From Marisa cornuarietis (taxonomy: Eukaryota; Mollusca; Gastropoda; Architaenioglossa; Ampullariidae), in the NCBI GenBank assembly GCA_004794655.1, contig SMMW01000454.1:50349-114348 (forward strand): a DNA stretch of 64,000 nt, read 5' to 3'. Each line of letters opens with the position of its first letter. The first letter of the stretch is position 1. Below are positions 10,860-21,548 of this stretch, piece by piece. Below the pieces are notes generated by a model. The model saw nothing but the letters and a program-made list of their open reading frames with translations, was not told the DNA's origin and did not search any database. Position numbers and translations under genes: made by a program.

Positions 10860-11836
10860 GTTAATTACTTGGAAATAAAACTAATATACTGGGTAATCCT
10901 GTTCAGTCTTGAACATAGCGGTGGAGGCGATACAGCTGCGGGTGAAAATCGGTCTGTTTGGCCCTGTTTTGATAAACATTCTCCAGACATTCTCCGACAT
11001 TGCGAGAAGCCGAATCAATGGACTTAAGCCACGTAGCCGAGTAATACGCTGTGTTATTCTACTCTTCTTTGTATCACTGCTAGAGAGGTGAGGCGATGTG
11101 GAATTTAACCCGGGCCCGATGGATGAACCTACCTTTAACGGATGCATGGAAAGAATAGAGAAAAGAATGGAAGAACAGTTCAAAGCTCAAGGTTAGAGGA
11201 AGATAGAGGAAAATCAGTGCCGAGTAGAACAAAAAATAGCTAAACTTGAAAATAATTTGATCGTAAAAAAACACTTAATTGGCAACAATTCTGGGGACAT
11301 AAACAATCTATATATATATATATATATAAGGGACTCTCACACCAACTCACGTATGAGCGAGCTAGAGAAGGAAATGGATTCTTTAGAGAATTTCTCCAGA
11401 AGAAACAATGTGAACTTTATCAGTGTCAGCGAGTCGGGTGAAGAGAACTACAAGGAGTGTGCACGAAAGATTGTGAAAATCCTAAATGATCTCTCAAGAA
11501 CAAAAGATTGAACAACAGATAATATTGAGCGGACAAATAGAGTGGGTCTGCATAAGTGCTTTCACAAATGGGGAGATAGGATGGCAGTGATACAAGATAC
11601 TGAATTAAAACATGTCCTCAGAAACAACAGGATGAAAGTTGCTGCCGACCTAACAAGACGACAATGAGCTGAAATAGAGCGAGTGAGAAAAGAAGGAATA
11701 TTCGGTTACTACAAGAATGGCAGACTACATGTTGAAGAAAGACGGGCCGATAGAGGAGCCCAAGAAGACACCAACTTCCAACAAGGAAATGGAGCACCCA
11801 GCGTCGTCGCCACAGAGACGACTGCTACAACAGGTC
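10860..11836 (+). pseudogene. LINE 5' region and ORF1 (L1-ORF1-type, coiled coil plus RRM-like)
   Basis: A GC-richer leader (10900-11110) is followed by a broken ORF1. A coiled-coil segment begins MDEPTFNGCMERIEKRMEEQ and is interrupted by a TAG and a (TA)n run at 11310-11328. Next comes LENFSRRNNVNFISVSE, characteristic of the L1-ORF1/transposase_22 type RNA-binding protein. Then come NIERTNRVG, WGDRMAVIQD, VAADLTRRQ and GYYKNGRLHVEERR. Several stops and frameshifts are present. The sequence passes directly into the 3' end of a LINE at about 11837, so nearly all of ORF2 is missing. Confidence 0.65.
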
Positions 11837-12235
11837 TAATACTACAATACTCTAATACGATGTAGAATGGGAATTAGCGAAATAAACATTAGTAACAGAT
11901 ATTCTAACACCTGGATCATAAACCTGTCTTTTTCGCCAAGACAGAACGGAAGGTGAAGAACATTTTGTGCTAGAGTGTCAAACCTCTGATGACATCAGGG
12001 CCAAGTATCCTGCACCCCTGATAAATGACGGGTACCAGCAGACGACGTTGGCTGTGTTGTTGTCTCGAGGGGAAACTAACGAGATCAGAAATGTAGCGAT
12101 GTACATCTTGTATACTTTACAGAGACGCAACGAGAAAGTTGGAAACACTTGACAAACAATGTGACCACATGTGGTTTGACTCACAAGACTGACCAACATG
12201 TAAACCACGCTGGGGCCGGTGGCCTAAAGCCCTAA
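11837..12235 (+). pseudogene. LINE ORF2 C-terminus and 3' tail (copy A)
   Basis: Nearly identical to 63225-63600 in the last 300 bases. The frame includes EEHFVLECQTSDDIRAKY, a cysteine/histidine-containing C-terminus common in CR1/jockey-group ORF2 proteins, and ends RRNEKVGNT before the stop. The tail ends with GGGGCCGGTGGCC and runs into a GT-rich microsatellite. It is joined to ORF1 sequence with an internal deletion. Confidence 0.7.
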
Positions 12236-12350
12236 AACATATGTCTGAGTGTGTGAATGTGTGCGCGGGTGTGTGTGTGTGTGTGTGGGGTGTGTGTGTG
12301 TGGATGGGAGTGTGTGAGTGAGTGTGTGTGTATGTGTGTGTGTTTACCAA
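12236..12350 (+). repeat. (GT)n-rich microsatellite
   Basis: Interrupted GT dinucleotide tract at the end of the LINE copy. Confidence 0.9.
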
Positions 12351-12389
12351 TACAGGATGGAGGTGGGAGTTTGTGTGTGTGAACTCAGT

Positions 12390-12478
12390 AAATGATTACA
12401 GACCTGTTTACTGAACTCCGGTGTGACGTCAGTGAATAATTACAGACCTGTTAACTGCACTCCAGTGTGACGTCACTG
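12390..12478 (+). promoter_or_regulatory. Two 44-bp units with palindromic CRE (TGACGTCA), upstream of the helicase gene start
   Basis: Two tandem units of about 44 bp, each with GATTACAGACCTGTT and a perfect TGACGTCA (12424-12431 and 12468-12475). The second site ends 9 bases before the proposed ATG at 12485. TGACGTCA is the canonical binding site of CREB/ATF-type bZIP factors. A promoter or 5'UTR role is inferred from position only, and no TATA box was recognised here. Confidence 0.45.
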
Positions 12479-12484
12479 TCAACG

Positions 12485-12558
12485 ATGTCTGGTCATCAGC
12501 CGTCTGCTCCACAACAGGTGAGACTAAGAAAAGTGTGATCAAGCTCGCCTAGGTGCGT

Positions 12559-12633
<75 letters not shown>

Positions 12634-15600
12634 GACGTCGTCATCGTCGTAGTCGTCGTCGTCATCATCATCATCAAAAATAAGATTGTGTTGATTTAGA
12701 ATAATACTGGTGAACATATTTAACGCCATCCCCTGTGTCTATGATCTCAGTGATGTATGTGGTGTTCAGTCTCACGATGTTCTCCTCTCACTGTAACAAC
12801 CATCACAGGGAAAGAGCCCTAAAGGAAGAGGAGGACAACAATGTTGTAGAGGTCGTGGCCGGGTGGAAGTTTACCTACACGCCGTGACTGACCACCAGGC
12901 TGAGTTACTGACTGATACAGGTGAGTGCAATGTTTACAGTCACTTCACTCTTTGAGGAACAGCAGCTAAGAGTGGGATAAAAAACGAATCATAATCACTT
13001 AATCCATGTGAATAACAAAGAACTTAAAGATGATAATAATGATATTGATGATAAATGTAATAATGTAATAATAATAATGATGAGTATGATCACGAGTACA
13101 GGAATGATGATGTGTACTCCATGTACTTTTATGTCTTTAAATATGTCTGCACATTGACAGTATGTTTGTATTTTAGTGAACACACGGCCACTTGAAGAGG
13201 TGAAGAAGATGTCAGGTGCTGACGTAGAGTTTGACTCCAACCCCTCACCTGTACCAGGTATGAAGGTTCTCAACATCCACGGTGGTCCTTCTCAGATCAA
13301 CGCAGCGGTTAGTCTCATCAGTCAGAAGACTGGTTCAAAGGTTTGTTTGTTTAAAAACAATATTACAACAGTTCGTAACAGGAAATGACGCAGGAGATGA
13401 GCAAACTGGATAAACTGCTTTGTAAATAGGTCCTTTCAACTGCCATATAGCAGAAGTTAGTTTATTTGAACACAAATAATCTAAAATAGAGAAAATTGAG
13501 TAGGAGTATACGTCATCAATATTTTCATTTACCAAGATGGTGTTGACACAGGAAACATTATCAGACCAAGCCCAGACATTCTGGCTACAGTGGGTTGAGG
13601 CCGCGTTCCCTGATCTCGACTCTCGCGCCTACTTCCTGCCTCCTGTCTACATCAACCGCGTGCCGATGACCAGACAGTCGACTGCAGGTCAGGATGTTCT
13701 CGTCCTACAGTCAGGGCACACAATTCAATCAGGTCAGTCAGATCAGTCGGCGATGATTCCATCCACTGCTGCTTCCATCCCTCAGCCACCTCGCGTTCAG
13801 GACAGCGACCTCAGAGACGATGCAGCCATGCAAAGGGTGCTCTTGTGTCTCCAAACACTGTGTGAAGACAAGAAAGAAGTGATGGTTGGACTGACTCAGC
13901 TTCAGTTCGGCCAGTATCTGGGAGAACCTTGTTACACTGCTGCAGCTGCACAGCTCCCCCTACCGGCCAACCTTCCTACTGCTCTGCCACGAAACTGGCA
14001 ACAGGGCGACTTTGATGTGCTTCTCATTCACCGACATTTCGGTTTAGTCACCTGCGAGGTGAAGGCATTTGGTGACAACACACAGGCACTCAATATGTCT
14101 AAAGACGATAAAGACAAAATCATTAGAAAGAAAGTGAAAGAGGCCATGTCACAGCTGAACAAGGCGGAGGCCATGTTGTCTCACCTGGTGTCTGACATCT
14201 CACCTGGTCTGCGCATCACTAAGGTCATCGCCTTCCCCAACCTCACGACTGACGAACTTCAACAGGCCATCTCCTGCGACACTCACCTCACTCAGGTGTC
14301 ACTTCTCTTCTCTCCACTTGACACACTTACACATGTCTCTCATCACGTGATAGAACTGTTCTCTAAAAAAAATGAAATTAATTTACTGACAGTATAGAGG
14401 TGTGGCAGAAAAGTAATGAGACTGATTTTTTCTTTACCAAAGTTTTAATTTTTTTCAAACATCAATGTCTTCCCCTTCAAAATAGTTCCCTTGGGCAGCT
14501 ACACACCGATGGACATATTGTTCCCACTTTTGGTAGCAGCGCTGGAAGTCTTCAACCGGTGGTCTTCACCATGTCCCTTACACTCTTTTGGATGTTTTCT
14601 AAAGTCTAGGAAAAATGAAAATTCACAGGGGCTGAGGTCAGGTGCATAGGAATGCCTTTTGAGGTGAAAATTCCGTGATGGAGAGGGCAGTGTGACATGG
14701 GGCGTTGTCATGATGGAGCATCCATTTGTCTGCCTTGCCTGGTCTCACACCAATGACCCTTTTTCTGAGTCAAGCTTCACACAAAATGTAATGGCACAAC
14801 GTAGCTCCACATGGCGATGGTTCAGTTTACGTGATGCACAACCACAACACAACGTACGTCACTAACAGCAGCAACAACAATCACGTAGTTGACGGAAGGA
14901 GTGTAAACTCACACTGATACTGATACACGTGCAACTGATGGAGCAACAGCGCAGTATTACCAGATCGCTTGCAGTCTCATGACTTTTCTGCCACACCTCG
15001 TCTGACAGTTCATTGGTGTCCCAGAAATATGCCGATGGTTAAAAATCCTGTCAAGTGGAGTGAAATGCGGGGAGGATGGGTGGGGTCGGGACTTCTCCAT
15101 CTGACGAGGGAGGGAGGGGTTATCTGTGGAATATATCATTTGCTTCCCACATTAGCTATCGCACAAAATATCTATCTTTCAATCGGGTGTGTAGATAATA
15201 CAAAACCTACAACATAATTCTGAAACGAGACAGATACAATTGTAATATGAAATCAAACTGATATGATTGCACAACGAAACATATATATATATATATATAT
15301 TCACTAAGCACAAATGAAACAGTTATATATATATATATATATTCACTAAGCACACAGGAAGTATGATATTTAATAAGAGGTTTTACTAGACTTGTATTAC
15401 TAGAGTCTGTCATAGAGAAGCTCAGCCTTATATAACACAAGTAGAAGATACGATACGTTATCTTCGGTTCTGATACTGTTTTTTTTAAATGTTGGTTGAC
15501 AATGAATGTTGTCAGCAAGGCAGTCTCTCGGTAAGACATTAGGTCAGCGGCTACAAGGACACAGCCTCGCTTTCGATGCACATTATATTCCCCGTGTCAT

Positions 15601-16318
15601 CTCTACACGGTTTGTGGCACTTAATGATCTGTTTACAAGAAATCATTGCAAGCAGACCTTTCTTCTGTCTTCTAACAAAACTATTGTCATGCTGTGACGA
15701 GACTAAATTACTGACTCTTATTTAAATTGTACTTAATGTCTGAATGCTACAGACTTGTATTCTGTCATCTGTCATCTTATGTTTGACTTATTTCTCATTT
15801 TCATTACATGATGTGGGCAGTTTTGTTTCTTTACAGGCCCTGTGTCGGTGTCTGGGAACAAGAGATGCCGCCGACATCGCTGGTGTGTGTCTGTGCTCTG
15901 ATCAGTTGTCTGACCCCAAGACCCCCTGTGACGTCAATAGTCACGTGCTGAGGGAACTCGGACACTGGTGGCAGCGACGTGTGGCTGGGGCTGGACCTGA
16001 CAGTCACGTGACACCTGAGGTGTACAAGACACTGGTAGCCAGGTAAATAATAAAATAATGTGTATTCATAACACTAGTCTCGTCAATTAATTGCAATTTT
16101 AGTCTTGTTGTTAGTGGCAGCACCCCAAGGGACAAAAATCATGAGGCAGTAGTTTTGGTTTGAGTAGCTTGGTTTGGTAGCTCGCCTTTCATCCATTACA
16201 AGAGGCCTGATAGACACACCAGTAGCAGGATGACAACTAGTGTCAGCTTAAATATACAAGACCACTAATCAAATAGTCCAAACTTTATATTCGTTCACAT
16301 TACCTACACAAAAATGTA

Positions 16319-16368
<50 letters not shown>

Positions 16369-19300
16369 TCAACCACACACACTCTCACTCACCTACTCAC
16401 ACACAATCACACACACTGACTCACACTCGCGCGCGCGCGCATACACACACATCACTCGCCATCGGTTTGTGACAGTCTGGTTGACTTTCAGTTCACGTGT
16501 AGTATTTCGTGCACATTGACCTATTGACACTGGAAACTGTGTTTTAAACATTCTATTATCAGATGATGATGATGATGATGACTGCATAGAGTGTATCACT
16601 ATATAAAGTGTATGACTGTATAGAAAGTACTAACAGAAGTCAACACACAAAGAAGTGAAAGAGCAGTGAGTGTCAGTCCTCACACCAAGAAACAAGGTGT
16701 ATAGTCATGTCACTCTACCCTCTACATCTCACTTCACTCTTCTGTCTGTTCAGTCAACCAGTGAATGGCACTCACTGTAACAGCAAACACTTTGAGTGGC
16801 AAAAGTCAAACTGTCATCAATGTTGAGAAGGAAAAGTGGAGGGTAACATGAAGTAAAGAGACAGAATGACAATCAAACATAACAGTTACAATGTCTCACC
16901 TGGGTGTCAATGTACTGATGGTCTTCTCTCTCACCTGACAGTCTGACAGTCGCCCTTCGTATTCACAAGACACGCGTGTCATGACAATGATACAAGTCAC
17001 TTCAGTCCAGCTTATAACGGAGACTCCTATTACTGCTGATCATATGTCACATCATGTACAATATTCTTTCTCTCTACTTTCTCTCCATCTCACATCTCAA
17101 TAAACAAAGACAGCCAGTCTTTAAGATGTTGAGGTCAGAGACTTGAGGTCAGTTAGTCTTTGTGTCACTCAACTGTCGTCTGCTTCAATTAACGAATACA
17201 CATTTTCCTGAACTTGTGAAGTATATATTATTATTGTTAATATAAACATGTGAAGTATATATTATTAGTGTTTGTGTACAACATGTGAAGTATATATTGT
17301 TGTTTTTTTTTTGACTAGATTCTGTGGTCCGGCGACAACAGTGAGTGTGCCATGTACAAGTCCTCCACGTGTGAGTGTCAAGACCCTGGGTCAGGCCGTG
17401 TGGTGTACAGGAGAGTGCTATACTGCTGTAATAACACTCTTCCCGGAGCAACTTCACCTGCTCAACACGGCGCCTCCCACACTCTTTGTCACCGGACCGC
17501 CCGGCACCGGTAAAACCGTGGTGCTGCTGATGACGGGTATAAAATGGCTGCGATGTGGTCACCACGTCTACATTGTGAGTACTTGGCGGAGGAGTCGTGC
17601 AGCGTGCATCATGTTGTACCACCTGTTGCTGCAGACAGTAAACACACAACAGTCAGCAGGTGTATCACCCGGTCAGCCTCACCTCCGGCTGTATTATCTT
17701 AATCACGGTAAAGACGTGGAGAAGGCCGTCAACGACTTGTCACAGGCGGCGAGCGGAGGGTCGTTGTACGTCATCGCTGATGAAGTGGAGTGAGTAGTAC
17801 AGCGTGTGATGTGATGATAGACACACCGGTAGATGGCGCTCGCTTGTATCTCATCATCACCACCAGGTGTGTAACAGGTGATAATTCCTCAATGGTTTTT
17901 ACACCTGATGGAGGTGTTGTGATGCAGGTAAAAGTAGATTTGTTGTTATGTCGGCTGTTACACAGATTGTGTAGCAACACGTGTCATTATTATGACGTCA
18001 TTTACATAGCGTGTGTATAGACGTCATTAATGGATGACGGCACACAATACACACAAACATAAACACACATATTAGTGACAGTACACAGTGTAACACGTGT
18101 ATCTCAGTCTCTGTAACACTCATGTCTGTGACAGGTATAACTTCCAGACTGTGTGTGACAAGCTGCTGACACAAGTTCCTCGTCTCCATCTTTGGGCGGC
18201 AAGTTGTGAACATAGATACGCACCCGCCGGCTGGAAAGTGGAATATTTAACCAGACCCCTCCGCTCTCCACCGGCCGTCGTCAGGGAAGTCGAGGACGAG
18301 AAGTGGATCACTGATGGTGTTGTCCAGCCGTACAGTGAGCGTGGTGTGCCCGACCACACAGACGGCCCGCCAGTCAGACGACTGTATCACCGAGGTCAGG
18401 ATCACTCAGGTGACTGGTCAGGTGACTGTGTCACGTGCGGTCGTGAGGTGGCCAGCTTCCTACACAGTCTCCGTGTTGGTGTTACGGGTAGGTGTGGGTA
18501 TTGTGTAGTGTAACGTCTGTTGACAGGTGAACGGTTAACAGTGTGATAATATCAAGCAGGTGAGAAACTGTCTTGTGAAGAAGACAGTGTGTTAGTCACG
18601 TGTGTTAGTCACGTGTGTGTCATGTTATGTCTGTAGCAGTCTAGTAGTGTATTTAGTTATTTCTTTATTTGTTTAGAGGGTAGTTCGGTCGAAGGGCTTC
18701 CACGTCTGTCTCTTCCCACGCCGGCCACACGTTATAGGCAAAATTGAACTGTCTGCTAGTGTCTACTGGTGTTTACTGGGGTCTACATCCCCTGTCACTT
18801 AACCCACTTGACACTTTGTGGGTTCATTACCTGACACTGTGAGATGGAGGTTTATACGGACCAGGTCATTACACGCCTACACACGTCGACGTGTATGCAT
18901 ATCCATTCGGTGTTGTTTCTACTAGACCATTTTCTTAGCACTATCTTCAGTTTCATGGCAGCTGCACATCGTGCACCTCTGGGAAGTAATCTGTGAATGT
19001 ACAATAACATCCGAGGCTGGAATCAAGAGGACAGAACTTACATATACACTGCTGTTAGTTTGGCTCTGGTGTCATTTGCTTCGTTTAGGACAACCGAACG
19101 AAAATGAGTAAGAAAGGAAAAAAGGAAAAAAAAAGAAGCAACAACAACAAGATATAGTTTGCAACTGTAAGTGGTTTAACATGAAATGTGTCCCTGGACA
19201 ACACGTGGTCCACTGGATGTTTATAGAGTATATGACATACAGACAGTCGCTCAGAAGGTTGACAGCAGCAGTTAGCACTACTAGAGATGGTATATACTGT

Positions 19301-21505
19301 GATTGCCTGTATGGTGAGGCTTGCTTACACTTGTCATGGACGTGTTGTAAGTGTGTAATATATCATCTAGCAAGTGCCTTAGTCTCGAAGGGTCGCCATC
19401 GCAATGTTCAATACACCAGTAAACATGACCCCTGACCGTTGCTGTCTTGTCAGTGAGGTGAGGGCGCCATGTCTTACTGATGTTCACTTTACTACCTTGC
19501 GACAGTTTTTTCATCCCAGCTTTTAGCAACATGCCACCTCTCGTTAATGTTTCTAACATCTTTAGTTCTCACTAATTTATTAATTGGCACCCTACGGTCG
19601 TGAACATTCTCTAGAATGATGGCACCTGACACATTCATACTTGTATACATCCTCTCGCAGCTCACTGTCACGTGCCGTTGGTGCACACATCATCCTCTGT
19701 GGTGATGTGCTGAAGATTTATGACTTTGTGGGTCGATACTCCCAGAGTAACATGATCAGTGTGATATGAAGTTTTTCGACATGCGTGCCTTGCATGTGCC
19801 ATCAGACTGATCCCGTCGGTCAGAGGAGATGACTGTTCTGTGACAGACTGGCGCCTCTCTCATGATTGGTCAAGTATACTACACACTCACTTCCGACCAT
19901 TCTGCTACCTGGCTACATCCAATCGATGCTTCGCTAGCACATGATGGACAGGTGGTCACTGTTACCTATCACTGCCCACTGCATCCTTCTTTCTTACCCC
20001 CCCTTCCCAACACTAACGTGATCTACGACTGTGGCGCAATCCCATGTGGCTTCCTATTGACTCCCAGCCATTCATCATGCAGGGGACTCAACAAGCGCAT
20101 TTTTGAACAAAGATGGGAACACACCCGTTGACAAGCTGACATTTACAATGTTTGTGATGGAAGGAAGTAAAATATCTGCACACTCAAGAAGAAGGCTAGT
20201 GGGCATTGGATCTAACTGCCAAGTTGTTGGTTTAGCTTTTAGAATAACCGCTTTCACATCGGCTTCAGAGATTGATAGAAACTTGATCATAGAGCATCCC
20301 GGGAGAACATCACTGGAGATGCTGTCAAGCGCCGACACCGAGGGTCTAAAGATGATCGACTATCTGATATCTTTCTGGTGATGATGATGGGCATTTGCGA
20401 TAAAGTTGGATCAGTGCACAGTAGTGGTCAGATAAGAGATCGTGAAAAACATCAACTGACTGCACTAAGTGGTCATCAGGTCGATGTATGACCCTGTCCA
20501 AGATGTGATCTCTTTTGTGAGTTGGTTGCGACACGGACTGGACGAGACGAAAGGTGTGCAACATTTCTGACAGTTTGACAGTCGTGGTGAGAACTGTTGT
20601 CGAAGTGCACATTAACATCTCCGAGGAGTATTGCGGGTCCATTGAGTGCATTGCTGTGATCCAAGAGATCACAAAATTCCGAGTTAAAGATACAGGCTGT
20701 AAGTTTTTTCCTGGCGCTAGGAGGGGTCTGTAAATGTAAATTCCGACTTAATCACAACGTGCACCGGCTCACCTCAAGGCTGTGTTTTATCCCCGCTTCT
20801 GTTTATTTTTTATACCAACAGTTGTCGCAGTAACCATGAGGGTCAATTTATTGCCTGGTGCGATGACAATTTCTTAGACCGTAATGTGAGTAAAACCAAA
20901 GAGATGGTTTTCGATTTTCGTCGGAATTCTCCACCAAGTCCTGTAAGTGTCATCCACGACAAGGAGGTGGAAATGGTTCCTGTTTTTAAATACCTGGGCA
21001 CCGTCTTCGACAGGCGACTTTGCTGGGATGTCAACACCCAAGCTGTTGTGAAGAAAGTTCAGCAGCGCCTCTTCCTTCTCCGGAAGCTGAAGTCTTTATC
21101 TGTCTCCCACCAATTTCTTCAGCTTTTTTACAGATCACACATAGAGAGCGCGCTGTCCTTCTCGTCTATCTGTTTCTACAACAGCTTATCGGTGAAGGAC
21201 AAGAGCAGCCTACATCGTGTGGTATCCACTTGCTCAAAAGTCATTGGGACAGCCCAGAGTGCTCTTCAGACTCTGTATGACAGGCAGACATTTCTGAAAG
21301 TGTCTGCAATCCTCTGTGATGACAGGCTGGTCCTGTCGAGAGAGTTTGTCCAGCTCCCATCGGGCCGCCGATGTTGTGTACGTGCATGTAGGACTAACAG
21401 ACTGAGGCTGTCATTCGTTGTGTCGGCCGTGAGTCTCTTGAATGGTGCTGAGTGAATGAATGAAACGTGAATGGGGAAACCTGTCTGGTGCATATGAGTG
21501 AGTGA

Positions 21506-21548
<43 letters not shown>

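Noticed and set aside
12496..12729. Minus-strand frame with a long poly-Asp run
   Set aside because: Translation of the (ATC)n microsatellite in intron 1.
17185..17649. 154-codon minus-strand frame over exon 6
   Set aside because: Antisense shadow of the helicase exon; no family pattern, and the plus strand has clear helicase motifs and splice sites.
20075..21460. Inverted 5' part followed by plus-strand 3' part, the geometry of a twin-primed LINE insertion
   Set aside because: The minus part looks CR1/L2-like (LDPMPTSLL) and the plus part Rex1-like (VSKTKEMVFDFR), so two separate insertions are more likely. A consensus of either family could overturn this.
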